A DNA stretch of 64,000 nucleotides from Halorubrum sp. PV6 (GTDB taxonomy: Archaea > Halobacteriota > Halobacteria > Halobacteriales > Haloferacaceae): positions 496,001 to 560,000 of the forward strand of contig NZ_CP030064.1 in NCBI RefSeq assembly GCF_003990725.2, read 5' to 3'. Made by a program: the position numbers and the translations under genes. Below are positions 43,478 through 51,377 of this stretch, piece after piece. The first letter of the stretch is position 1. Each line of letters opens with the position of its first letter. Below the pieces are notes generated by a model. The model saw nothing but the letters and a program-made list of their open reading frames with translations. It was not told where the DNA came from and made no database searches.

Positions 43478-44653
43478 TCAGTCGCTCGCTTGCGACGCCG
43501 CGGCGCCACGAAGCACGGCCGGGGTGACCCGAGACGTGCGGTTCGCCTTGGTCGCTCGGCGCAACTGTACCAGGAAGGTGGTTCCCTCCGGACCCGTTTC
43601 TTCTAGGATTAGTTGCCCGCCGTACAGCTCCACGATGTTGTGGGTCAGGAACAAGCCGTACCCGTGATCGCCCGACTTGGGCGGCTCGAAGAGCCGGGCT
43701 CGTTTCGCTTCCGGAATACCACCGCCGTCGTCACAGATCTCGAGTGTCGTCCACTGGTCGCCGGCGGAGATATCGATCGAGATGGAGACGTGACCGGAAT
43801 TGTGCTCCAGTGCGTTCTCGATCAGGTTCACGACGACTCTATCGAGGAGCCCACCTGCCAACGCATAGGCATCCTCGTCGCCGCGCCGTTCGAGCGTCGC
43901 ATCTCGGTTCGAGCGTCGCAACCAGCCGAGCTCCGTCTCGACGGCGCTAACGACGTCGACGGGTTCGAGTTGGGGGTCGTGGTCGGTCGCATCGAGGATT
44001 TCGCGGATCGATTCGATGAACACGGCGATGTCGTCGCTACTGTGACGGATAATGTCGAGATAGCCCGCGTCTTCCCCACCCACGTCGAAGCGGTCCTCGA
44101 GGAGGCCCGCGTATCCGTTGATCTTCGTGACCTCGTTGAGCACCTCGTGTCTGAGGTACTGGTTGAGATACTCCAGCTGCTCTCGCTCGCGTTTTCGCCG
44201 TTGTGCGAGCTTGTTCTTCCGGTTCCGCTCGCGTTCGCGTTGCTTCGAGATGAGACCCATGACGCCCGTGACCGACCCGGCCGATGCGCCGAACCCGGTC
44301 GAAAGGAGGAGTATCAACCACTGCTCTCCCCGGTCGAACTCCGGTTCGATAACGAACAGGGCGGTGTTCATCGCGATCGCGAACAGCAGGGCACCGCCCA
44401 CCGTCCACGCCACGACGGGCAGACGAAGGTCCGCTTCCGTGTCGGACTCGGAGAGCCACAGCGTCGCCGCCAGCAGGACCACGATCGGGATCGCCAACAG
44501 CAGCACTTCGAGGTAGCCATCGAGGTTCGAGTCCGCGATCTCGCGCGCATCCTGAAACACGTAGAAGAAGACGAGGTACGCCAGCGTGAACACGCCGCAC
44601 AAGCCACCCATCAGTCGCGTCGTAGAAATCGGCGGTTGGTGATCGTTGTGCAT
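43478..44653 (-). CDS. Membrane sensor histidine kinase
   Basis: A 391-residue kinase. Four hydrophobic helices cover residues ~10-140, then a charged basic stretch (SKQRERERNRKNKLAQRRK) leads to the dimerisation domain with the probable phospho-His in NQYLRHEVLNEVTKINGYAG. The HATPase has NLIENALEHNSG, CDDGGGIP and DHGYGLFLTHNIVELYGG. It lies just downstream of the transducer's start region but is transcribed independently, with a 282-bp AT-rich gap. The last residues run into a variable Ala/Ser tail. There is no adjacent response regulator. Confidence 0.9.
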   Translation of the reverse strand: MHNDHQPPISTTRLMGGLCGVFTLAYLVFFYVFQDAREIADSNLDGYLEVLLLAIPIVVLLAATLWLSESDTEADLRLPVVAWTVGGALLFAIAMNTALFVIEPEFDRGEQWLILLLSTGFGASAGSVTGVMGLISKQRERERNRKNKLAQRRKREREQLEYLNQYLRHEVLNEVTKINGYAGLLEDRFDVGGEDAGYLDIIRHSSDDIAVFIESIREILDATDHDPQLEPVDVVSAVETELGWLRRSNRDATLERRGDEDAYALAGGLLDRVVVNLIENALEHNSGHVSISIDISAGDQWTTLEICDDGGGIPEAKRARLFEPPKSGDHGYGLFLTHNIVELYGGQLILEETGPEGTTFLVQLRRATKANRTSRVTPAVLRGAAASQASD

Positions 44654-44803
44654 CCTACCCGGTTGGCGGATCGACCGAGGCGGTGTTTATCATTACTATG
44701 ATTGATATATACGTCTCCGTAGGAGGGGACGGGGGTCATAGCAACGGTTATCGCTTTTTGCCAAGCAGTCCGTCGTGTGACCTCGACACCCGTACCGCCG
44801 ACC

Positions 44804-45358
44804 ATGTCCGAAGACACGCCGTGGCCGTCGCGTTCGCTCGTACTTCTGTGTGGTGTCAGTTTACTCGCCTTCGCCGGGGGGCTCCTCGTCACCGAGTGGT
44901 TCGGCGAAATCGGGACCGACATCGACCTGAAACCGTTCTTCATCCCGTATCTGCTCATCGCAGCGGTCCGGTTCGGTCTCCCGACGCTCGCCGTGGGGTT
45001 CGGAGCGGCCGTCGGAGAAGGCGTGTTAGACGTCTTCGAGGGCTACGAACTCGACGACCCCGTCGGGTTCGTCGGATACGTCCTCGGGTTCGTCATCTTC
45101 GGGTGGTACCTCCACCGAGTCGCGGACGACCCGTCGTCCCGGCGCGGGCTCGCAGTCGCAGCGATTCTCGGCGCGTTCGTCCAGGCGTTCTTCGAGAGCT
45201 TCGCCTTCTTCCTGTTCGAACCGGCGGCCGGAACGCGACAGGCCGCACTGAGTCTCGTCGGCAACACGCTCTCGCACGGGATCCTCCTCGGTGCCATCCC
45301 GCTGCTCTTCTTCGTCCCACTCGCCCGAGCGCACATCCGCACTCGGCTGCGTCCGTGA
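44804..45358 (+). CDS. Polytopic membrane protein, transporter-like
   Basis: A ~184-residue hydrophobic protein with about five helices; FFIPYLLIAAVRFGLPTLA and VGYVLGFVIFGWYLHRVAD are characteristic. The pattern of short loops and conserved small residues resembles ECF-type S components or similar, but no substrate motif is recognised. The ATG at 44804 (MSEDTPWPSR) is chosen; a GTG at 44777 would add 9 residues. It is divergent from the kinase at 43478, across a short AT-rich promoter region. Confidence 0.65.
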   Translation: MSEDTPWPSRSLVLLCGVSLLAFAGGLLVTEWFGEIGTDIDLKPFFIPYLLIAAVRFGLPTLAVGFGAAVGEGVLDVFEGYELDDPVGFVGYVLGFVIFGWYLHRVADDPSSRRGLAVAAILGAFVQAFFESFAFFLFEPAAGTRQAALSLVGNTLSHGILLGAIPLLFFVPLARAHIRTRLRP

Positions 45359-45475
45359 TGCGACGCCGATTCGGCGTGTCGCCCCGATATCCACATTTGC
45401 TATCGCGGTATGCAATTTATTAACGGGCGTTCGGAACGCGCGTCCCTTTTAGGAATCCCCGGAGTAGGGGCGCGT

Positions 45476-46390
45476 ATGGTTCGAAACGTCGCCGGCGACA
45501 TGGCCGCGCTCGACCCCGAGGACTTCTATCTCCTCTCGGGCGTCGAGCAGGGGATGCGTTTCTCGGAGTGGGTCCGGCGGGACAAGATCCCGGAGTACGC
45601 AAACCTGACGCGCGAGGAAGTCGACTACCGGATCGACCGGTGTCTCGACCGCGAACTCATCCAGCGGAAGACGATCCAGTACGAGGGGTATCAGCTCACC
45701 TTCGAGGGGTACGACGCGCTGGCGCTCCGCACCTTCTCCGAGCGCGAGACCATCGACGGCGTGGGCTCACCCCTGGGGTTCGGCAAGGAAGGCGACGTGT
45801 ACGAGGCGCAGTCGTTCAAGCCGCTCGCCTTGAAATACCACCGCGAGGGGTACACCAACTTCCGCGAGGTGAACCGCGAGCGCGAGTACACCGCCGACCG
45901 CGACCACGTCTCGTGGCTCTACACCGCGCGCAAGGCGGCCGAACGCGAGTACGAAGCCATCGAGGAGCTGTACCCCACCGTCTCGGTCCCCCGGCCGGTC
46001 GATCACAATCGCCACGCCATCGTGATGGACAAGTTCGACGGCGTCGAGCTGTCGCGCGCGAAACTCGACCCGGAGCAGGCCGTCGGCGTCCTCGACTTGG
46101 TCCTCCGCGAACTGGTAACGGCCTACGACCTCGGCTGGGTCCACGCCGACATGTCCGAACACAACGTCGCGGTCGCGGAAGGCGGGATCACCATCTTCGA
46201 CTGGCCGCAGGCGGTCCCGGTCGACCACGAGAACGCCCGCGAGTTCCTCGAACGCGACGTGGGGAACCTCCTGCGCTACTTCGGACGGAAGTACCCGCAC
46301 GAAGTCTCGCGAGACGCCGACATCGAAGGCATCGCCGCCGCTATCGCCGACGGGACGTTCGACAGCGTTCGGTCGTTCGACGCGGAGTAA
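45476..46390 (+). CDS. rio2: RIO2-type serine/threonine protein kinase
   Basis: A 304-residue atypical kinase needed for small-subunit ribosome maturation in archaea. An N-terminal winged helix (residues ~1-85, DMAALDPEDFYLLSGVEQG) binds RNA. The RIO domain has the glycine loop LGFGKEGDVYEAQ, the ATP lysine in ALKYHREGYTNFREV, the catalytic loop WVHADMSEHNVAV and the metal-binding IFDWPQA. A TTTTAGG box lies about 25 nt before the ATG. It precedes the iron locus but is not part of it. Confidence 0.95.
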   Translation: MVRNVAGDMAALDPEDFYLLSGVEQGMRFSEWVRRDKIPEYANLTREEVDYRIDRCLDRELIQRKTIQYEGYQLTFEGYDALALRTFSERETIDGVGSPLGFGKEGDVYEAQSFKPLALKYHREGYTNFREVNREREYTADRDHVSWLYTARKAAEREYEAIEELYPTVSVPRPVDHNRHAIVMDKFDGVELSRAKLDPEQAVGVLDLVLRELVTAYDLGWVHADMSEHNVAVAEGGITIFDWPQAVPVDHENAREFLERDVGNLLRYFGRKYPHEVSRDADIEGIAAAIADGTFDSVRSFDAE

Positions 46391-46516
46391 ATCGTATAGC
46401 GCGATACGAAACTGCCACCCCGCTGCTCGCGTAACGTCTCCCGCTCGCCGAACCCGCCTTTCGCCGCCACGGCGTCTCCGTGGCGCTCTCTGACCACCAC
46501 TGCCTCTCGAATTGTT

Positions 46517-46530
46517 TTAGGGCTGCCTAA
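46517..46530. promoter_or_regulatory. DtxR/SirR-like iron operator 1
   Basis: TTAGGGCTGCCTAA is a palindrome of the form TTAGG-N4-CCTAA with one mismatched half-site base. It lies upstream of the flavoprotein/permease/ATPase operon, with a second copy 36 bp downstream. Archaeal DtxR-family iron repressors bind such sites. Confidence 0.75.
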
Positions 46531-46552
46531 GATTCGAAACCCTCTTAATCAT

Positions 46553-46566
46553 TTAGGGTGGCCTAA
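46553..46566. promoter_or_regulatory. DtxR/SirR-like iron operator 2
   Basis: TTAGGGTGGCCTAA ends 6 bp before the ATG at 46572, where transcription would begin on a leaderless mRNA. Binding here would block initiation when iron is plentiful. Confidence 0.78.
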
Positions 46567-46571
46567 ACCGT

Positions 46572-46649
46572 ATGGACCGAGAGGCCGACCGACTCGCCGG
46601 CACGCGTCGCGATCCGGTCGCTGCCGTCGCCATCGGAGGAGAAGCGTGA
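46572..46649 (+). CDS. Possible 25-residue leader peptide of the iron operon
   Basis: An ATG just after operator 2 opens a 25-codon frame (begins MDREADRLAG, ends IGGEA). Its TGA overlaps the GTG start of the flavoprotein gene (GTGA), and a GGAGGA Shine-Dalgarno-like sequence precedes that GTG. Leaderless transcription from the operator-proximal promoter would translate this peptide first and reinitiate on the flavoprotein. It is a small frame that could occur by chance, so coding status is uncertain. Confidence 0.45.
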   Translation: MDREADRLAGTRRDPVAAVAIGGEA

Positions 46650-47632
46650 GCGGCGCCGAAAGCGACGTGGTCGTGGTCGGCGCGGGGCCCGCCGGCTGCG
46701 CGGCCGCGGTGTTCGCCGCGCGCGACGGCCTCGACGTCGTCGTCTTCGACCGCGGTCGGTCGTCGCTCGCGCGCTGTGCGCACCTGTCGAACTATCCGGG
46801 CTTCCCCGCCGGCATCGACGTCGGGACGCTGTCGGACCTCATGCGCGAACAGGCCGAGCGAGCGGGGTGTACGGTCGTCGACGACCTCGTCGAATCGGTC
46901 GACCGCGCGGGGGACGACGCCGACCGCCCCGAGGATCAGAGCGGGCGGTTCGTCGTCACCCCCCAGGAGGGCGCACCCGTCACCGCCGCCCGAGTGGTCG
47001 CCGCGACGCGCTACGACGGCGAGTACCTCCGCGGCCTCGACGACGACGACGCGCTGTTCGCACGTCGGGACCGCGGCGAGGAGACGGAGGAGACGTTCGA
47101 CCGCGAGTACGCCGACCGCGACGGGACCACCGCTATCGACGGGCTCTACGTCGCCTCGCCGTCCGACGCCGACCGGCAGGCGATCACGGCCGCGGGACAG
47201 GGCGCCCGCGTCGGAAAGCGGGTCGTCGCCGACGCGCGGGTCGACGAGGGCTGGTGGCCCGCGGCGGCGGAGGGAAGAGACTGGGTCCGCCGCGAAGCCG
47301 AACTCGGCGACGAGTGGAGCGACCGCGAGCGGTGGGTCGAGTGGTTCGACGCCACCCACGCCGACGGGCCGGTCGACCCGGACTCGGAGCGGTTCGCACG
47401 GGTCCGCGATGCCGCGGTCGAGGCCGAACGCTCCTCGCACGTCGACGCAGACGAGGAGGCCGCCCGCGCGGCGGCCGGACACCGAGCCCTCGCCGCACAC
47501 CTCGATCCGGAAGCGGTCGTCGCGGCGCACGGGGCGGACGCGCTGCTCGACGCGATGGACGACGAGGCGGTCGCGGCGCACGCGGCCGCCGGCGGGCGAA
47601 CCGTCGAGCGCGACGAGGAGGCGACGCGATGA
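46646..47632 (+). CDS. FAD-only thioredoxin-reductase-like flavoprotein of the iron locus
   Basis: A 328-residue protein. The dinucleotide motif is DVVVVGAGPAGCAAAVFAAR, followed by HLSNYPGFPAG, a thioredoxin-reductase hallmark. The second FAD contact is GLYVASPSDADRQAITAAGQ. The usual NADPH-binding Rossmann insert and the CxxC redox pair are missing: only ~60 residues separate the two FAD parts. About 130 residues of helical, charged sequence follow, rich in Trp near the start. It is the first substantial gene of the operon, coupled by ATGA to the permease. A role in ferric-siderophore reduction or release is an inference from context. Confidence 0.8.
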   Translation: MSGAESDVVVVGAGPAGCAAAVFAARDGLDVVVFDRGRSSLARCAHLSNYPGFPAGIDVGTLSDLMREQAERAGCTVVDDLVESVDRAGDDADRPEDQSGRFVVTPQEGAPVTAARVVAATRYDGEYLRGLDDDDALFARRDRGEETEETFDREYADRDGTTAIDGLYVASPSDADRQAITAAGQGARVGKRVVADARVDEGWWPAAAEGRDWVRREAELGDEWSDRERWVEWFDATHADGPVDPDSERFARVRDAAVEAERSSHVDADEEAARAAAGHRALAAHLDPEAVVAAHGADALLDAMDDEAVAAHAAAGGRTVERDEEATR

Positions 47633-48828
47633 GCGGCGACGAGCCGACCGCCGGCGGCGCGACGGGGTCGGTCGACTACGGGGGCTCGGCTCGGCGACCG
47701 GCAGAAGGGGGGCGACTCGGGTGGCTGTTCGACCCGCGGCTCCTGCTGGTCGCCGGGGGGAGCGTCGCCGTCGTCGCGCTCGCCGGACTCGTCCAGGTGA
47801 GCTTCGGGACGTACTCGATGACGGTCGGCCAAGCGTGGCGGGCCGTCCTCGACCCCGCCGTGCTACTCGATCCGCGGTGGCTGCTCAACTTCCTCGTCGG
47901 CGAAGAGCTGATGCGCGCGATCACGGGCTTTCAGGGCGCGCTGCCAGAACTGACCCGCGAGACGCTTGTCGTCTGGAACATCCGCCTGCCGCGGGTGCTG
48001 GTCGGGGCCATCGTCGGGATGAACCTCGCCGTCTCCGGGGCCATCTTCCAGGCCGTGACGCGGAACGAGCTCGCGAGCCCGTTCATCCTCGGGGTCTCCT
48101 CCGGCGCCGGGCTGATGATCCTCCTCACGCTCGTCGTGTTCGGCGGGCTCTCGGCGTTCCTACCGCTGATCGCGGCGGTCGGCGGGTCAGTCGCGTTCCT
48201 GCTCGTGTACGCCATCGCGTGGAAGAACGGGACGAGCCCGGTCCGCCTCGTCCTCGCGGGCGTCATCGTCGGCACCGTCTTCAACAGCCTCCAAACCGGC
48301 CTCTTCTTCTTCGCCGACGACATCAGCGTCGTCCAGTCGGCGATCCAGTGGACCACCGGATCGCTCACGGGGACCGACTGGGAGCAGGTGCGGATGGCGC
48401 TCCCGTGGACGCTCGTGGCGCTCGTGCTGTCGCTCGCGGGCTCACGGCAGCTGAACCTCCTCCTCCTCGGCGAGCAGACGGCGAAGGCGCTGGGGATGTC
48501 CATCGAGCGAGTGCGGTTCGCGCTCTCGGGGGTCGCCGTGCTCGCGGCGGCCGCCAGCATCGCGGTGGCGGGTATCGTCAGTTTCGTCGGGCTCATCGTC
48601 CCGCACGTGGTTCGGACCCTCGTCGGGAGCGACTACAAGCGGGTGATCGTCGGCTGCCTGTTCGTCGGCCCGGCGCTGCTGGTCGGCGCCGACGTGGGCG
48701 CGCGCCTCGGGATGGGCGCGATTACGGGCGCCGACGCGCAGGTTCCGGTCGGAATCGTCACCGGGCTGGTCGGCGGCCCGTACTTCCTGTACCTGATGCG
48801 GCGACAGCAGAACGTAGGTGACCTCTGA
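47629..48828 (+). CDS. FecCD-family iron/siderophore ABC transporter permease
   Basis: A 399-residue membrane protein of the BtuC/FecCD class. About 60 polar N-terminal residues precede ~9-10 hydrophobic helices. Landmarks are WNIRLPRVLVGAIVGMNLAV, GAIFQAVTRNELASPFILGV, the coupling-helix LLLLGEQTAKALGMSIERVR and GIVSFVGLIVPHVVRTLVG. It would form a homodimer channel energised by the ATPase encoded next. The TGA directly abuts the next ATG. Confidence 0.93.
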   Translation: MSGDEPTAGGATGSVDYGGSARRPAEGGRLGWLFDPRLLLVAGGSVAVVALAGLVQVSFGTYSMTVGQAWRAVLDPAVLLDPRWLLNFLVGEELMRAITGFQGALPELTRETLVVWNIRLPRVLVGAIVGMNLAVSGAIFQAVTRNELASPFILGVSSGAGLMILLTLVVFGGLSAFLPLIAAVGGSVAFLLVYAIAWKNGTSPVRLVLAGVIVGTVFNSLQTGLFFFADDISVVQSAIQWTTGSLTGTDWEQVRMALPWTLVALVLSLAGSRQLNLLLLGEQTAKALGMSIERVRFALSGVAVLAAAASIAVAGIVSFVGLIVPHVVRTLVGSDYKRVIVGCLFVGPALLVGADVGARLGMGAITGADAQVPVGIVTGLVGGPYFLYLMRRQQNVGDL

Positions 48829-49716
48829 ATGTCGATAGAACGCGTGAACGCGACGGACCGGGACGAATCGGGCGGCTCGAACGACATCGCAGGGTCTCAC
48901 GGACCGGACGACGCGGCGACGGACGCGAGCGACCTCGACGGCCAGTCGCTCGTGTTGGGCTATCCGTCGGCCCCGGAGCCCGTGATCGACGGCGAGTCGA
49001 TCGCGGCCGAGCCGGGCGCGGTGACGGCGCTCGTCGGGCCGAACGGGTCCGGGAAGAGCACCCTCTTGAAGGGGCTCGCGAACCAGATCGCGCCCGACGA
49101 CGGCTCCGTGCTGCTCGACGGGCGCGACGTTCACTCGATGGACACGAAGGCGCTCGCCCGGAAGCTCGGGCTGCTCTCGCAGGAGAGCACCTCGCCCGAC
49201 AGCATCACCGTCGAAGAGCTCGTCTACCACGGGCGATACCCACACCGGGGGTTCTTCGAGCGAACGACCGAGGCGGACACCCGAGCCGTCGAGCGCGCGA
49301 TCGATCTGGCGGGCTGTGGCCACCTCAGAGACCGCGAGGTCGGCAGCCTGAGCGGCGGGCAAAAACAGCTCGCCTGGATCGCGATGGTCCTCGCGCAGGA
49401 CACCGACGTGCTCCTCCTCGACGAGCCGACGACGTTCCTCGATCTGCACCACCAGATGGAGGTGATGGAGATAATCGAGACGCTGCGTTCGGACAGCGAG
49501 GTCACCGTCGTCGTCGTGCTCCACGACCTCGAACAGGCCGCCCGCATCGCCGACCGCGTGGTCGCGCTCAACGACGGCGAGATCCGAGCGCGCGGCCCGC
49601 CGGAGGAGGTCGTCACGGAGGACCTCCTCTCCGAGGTGTTCCGCGTCGACGCCCACGTCGTCGACACCGACCAGGGGCCGCGCGTCACGCCGCTGCGGGC
49701 CAGACACGGGGAGTGA
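48829..49716 (+). CDS. Iron/siderophore ABC transporter ATP-binding protein
   Basis: A 295-residue FepC/FhuC-like ATPase. Walker A is GPNGSGKST, the Q loop GLLSQESTSPDS, the signature LSGGQKQLAWIAMVLAQ, Walker B DVLLLDEPTTFLDL and the switch His VVVLHDLEQAARI. A ~40-residue polar N-terminal extension is unusual. No intergenic space separates it from the permease gene. Confidence 0.95.
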   Translation: MSIERVNATDRDESGGSNDIAGSHGPDDAATDASDLDGQSLVLGYPSAPEPVIDGESIAAEPGAVTALVGPNGSGKSTLLKGLANQIAPDDGSVLLDGRDVHSMDTKALARKLGLLSQESTSPDSITVEELVYHGRYPHRGFFERTTEADTRAVERAIDLAGCGHLRDREVGSLSGGQKQLAWIAMVLAQDTDVLLLDEPTTFLDLHHQMEVMEIIETLRSDSEVTVVVVLHDLEQAARIADRVVALNDGEIRARGPPEEVVTEDLLSEVFRVDAHVVDTDQGPRVTPLRARHGE

Positions 49717-49755
49717 CGCAGTTCGGCGCCCGGTGCCGTTCAGGGCCGCCAGTCT

Positions 49756-49769
49756 TTAGGTAGACCTAA
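49756..49769. promoter_or_regulatory. DtxR/SirR-like iron operator 3
   Basis: TTAGGTAGACCTAA is a strong TTAGG-N4-CCTAA palindrome, upstream of the binding-protein gene. Confidence 0.78.
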
Positions 49770-49791
49770 AAATCGGAGCCGTTAAGTTGTT

Positions 49792-49805
49792 TTAGGGTAG
49801 CCTAA
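49792..49805. promoter_or_regulatory. DtxR/SirR-like iron operator 4
   Basis: TTAGGGTAGCCTAA lies 36 bp after operator 3 and ends 4 bp before the ATG of the binding-protein gene. The same 36-bp spacing is seen in the first pair, suggesting paired repressor binding. Confidence 0.8.
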
Positions 49806-49809
49806 AAAT

Positions 49810-51057
49810 ATGCCCAACGACGAAGTACCCGCAGCGTCGACCCGCAGAGCGTTCGCGAAGTACGGTGGCTCGGTCGCCCTCGGCGGCCTCCTCGCCGGCT
49901 GCTCCGGCGGTTCCGGCTCCGACTCGCCGGACGCCGACGAAAACGAGTCGGCACCCGCAGACGACGGTTCGGGCGACTCTTCGGACGGTTCGTCGGGCGA
50001 GAGCGAGGACGCAGCGGACGAGCGGTACACGGCGTCCATCTCGCCCATGGGCGAGGTCGCGTTCGAGTCGGCGCCGGAGACCGTGTTCACGCGTCTGACC
50101 CACCACGCGGGCATGGCGTTCGCGCTGGGGCGGGGAGACGACGTGACCGCGCTCCACGCCCCCGACTACTACGACGGCCTCTGGAACCAGTTTGTCGAGC
50201 GGCTCCCCGGCGTCTCGCTCGACTGGTCGGGGCTGTACTCCTCGTGGCAGCCGGACAAAGAGAAGCTCTACGCGCTCGACAGCGACGTCCACCTCGCCGA
50301 CCCCGCGTGGATCACCCGGCAGGACGCGTGGAGCCCCGAGGACATCGACGAGATCGCCGAGCGTGTCTCGCCGTGGTTCGGCAACTCGCTGTCCGACCGC
50401 CACCAGGACCCGACGGGCGAGTGGGCGGGCGACTACCAGTACTACGGGCTCTGGGAGCAGTTCGAGATCGTCGCCGACGCGTTCCGAGAGCGCGAGCGCT
50501 ACGAGGCGCTCGCGGCGGTCCACGACGACCTCCTCGCGACGATCGAGGAGGGCCTGCCGCCGGAGTCGGAGCGCCCGACCGCGGTCATGATCGCCGCCCA
50601 CGACATCGAGAGCATCTACGCGTACACCCTGAGCAACCCCGGCTTCCTCACGTCGCACACGCGCCCGCTCGGCCCGCACGACGCGTTCGAGGGGAGCGTC
50701 GAGTCGGGGACGATCGTCGACTTCGAGACGATGCTCGAAGCCGACCCGGACGTCATCCTCTACCTCGGCGGCTTCGAACCGGGAACCGACATGGCCGGTC
50801 GCCGGGCGGCCTTCGAGGAAGACCCGGTCGGCTCGGAGATAACGGCGATCAAGAACGACCGGATGCACCCACAGGGCGCCCGGTATCAGGGCCCCGTCCT
50901 GAATCTCTTCCAACTCGAGATGACCGCGAAGCAGTTATACCCCGACGAGTTCGGCGCCTGGCCGCGCTACGAGGAGGGGCCGTACCCGGAGATACCCGAA
51001 GCGGAACGGCTGTTCGACCGCCAGCGCGTCGCGGACGCCATCAACGGGGACCTGTAG
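49810..51057 (+). CDS. Tat-lipoprotein iron/siderophore substrate-binding protein
   Basis: A 415-residue periplasmic-binding-protein-type receptor. The N-terminus has a twin-arginine motif TRRAFAKYGGS followed by a lipobox LLAGC, so it should be exported folded and lipid-anchored. An acidic Ser/Asp linker (~40 residues) follows, then the mature type III binding fold: YTASISPMGEVAFESAPETV, FETMLEADPDVILYLGGFEP and RMHPQGARYQGPVL. It delivers iron-siderophore or haem to the FecCD permease encoded upstream. It starts a second operator-controlled unit. Confidence 0.92.
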   Translation: MPNDEVPAASTRRAFAKYGGSVALGGLLAGCSGGSGSDSPDADENESAPADDGSGDSSDGSSGESEDAADERYTASISPMGEVAFESAPETVFTRLTHHAGMAFALGRGDDVTALHAPDYYDGLWNQFVERLPGVSLDWSGLYSSWQPDKEKLYALDSDVHLADPAWITRQDAWSPEDIDEIAERVSPWFGNSLSDRHQDPTGEWAGDYQYYGLWEQFEIVADAFRERERYEALAAVHDDLLATIEEGLPPESERPTAVMIAAHDIESIYAYTLSNPGFLTSHTRPLGPHDAFEGSVESGTIVDFETMLEADPDVILYLGGFEPGTDMAGRRAAFEEDPVGSEITAIKNDRMHPQGARYQGPVLNLFQLEMTAKQLYPDEFGAWPRYEEGPYPEIPEAERLFDRQRVADAINGDL

Positions 51058-51231
51058 ATGCGCGCCCGCGAGTGGGCCGTCGCGGCGAGGTACGGCGACC
51101 CGGAGGCGTACGACCTGCCGACCCTCCGGACGTTGCGGGTCGAACGGAGCGACGACGGCCTCGCGTTCGCGGCCGTCGACAGCGACGAGCCGTTCATCGC
51201 GGCGGAGAAGCCGGTCCGGGTGCGTCGGTGA
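51058..51231 (+). CDS. Small protein (57 aa) coupled to the binding-protein gene
   Basis: The ATG follows the binding-protein TAG immediately (TAGATG). The product is a 57-residue soluble polypeptide beginning MRAREWAVAARYGDPEAYDL, with a two-strand pattern near LRTLRVERSDDGLAFAAVDS. Its TGA overlaps a following GTG (GTGA). Codon composition (G/C-ending third positions) fits real coding. No family is recognised; conservation downstream of iron-receptor genes would settle it. Confidence 0.6.
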   Translation: MRAREWAVAARYGDPEAYDLPTLRTLRVERSDDGLAFAAVDSDEPFIAAEKPVRVRR

Positions 51232-51377
51232 GCGCGTTCGGGCTCGGTGACGAGGCGGCGGAACCGGCCGGAGCCGGGCCGACGGCGGACCGAAGCGACT
51301 ACCACGGTTCGCGGCCCCCGACCGGTATGGCTATCGACAGCGACGACTCGCGGCTCGGACGGGGGGACGACCGATGA
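51228..51377 (+). CDS. Possible 49-residue protein linking the small protein to the second flavoprotein
   Basis: A GTG overlaps the preceding stop, and its own TGA overlaps the ATG of the next gene (ATGA at 51374-51377), forming an unbroken translational relay. The sequence is Gly/Asp-rich and disordered-looking (start MSAFGLGDEAAEPAG), so a folded function is doubtful. It may serve mainly for coupling. An alternative is that the flavoprotein is translated from its own ATG and this frame is incidental. Confidence 0.45.
   Translation: MSAFGLGDEAAEPAGAGPTADRSDYHGSRPPTGMAIDSDDSRLGRGDDR

Noticed and set aside
43198-43527. A 109-codon plus-strand frame between the transducer and the kinase
   Set aside because: It starts in the transducer promoter region and runs antisense over the kinase end; composition changes abruptly, so it is unlikely to be a gene.
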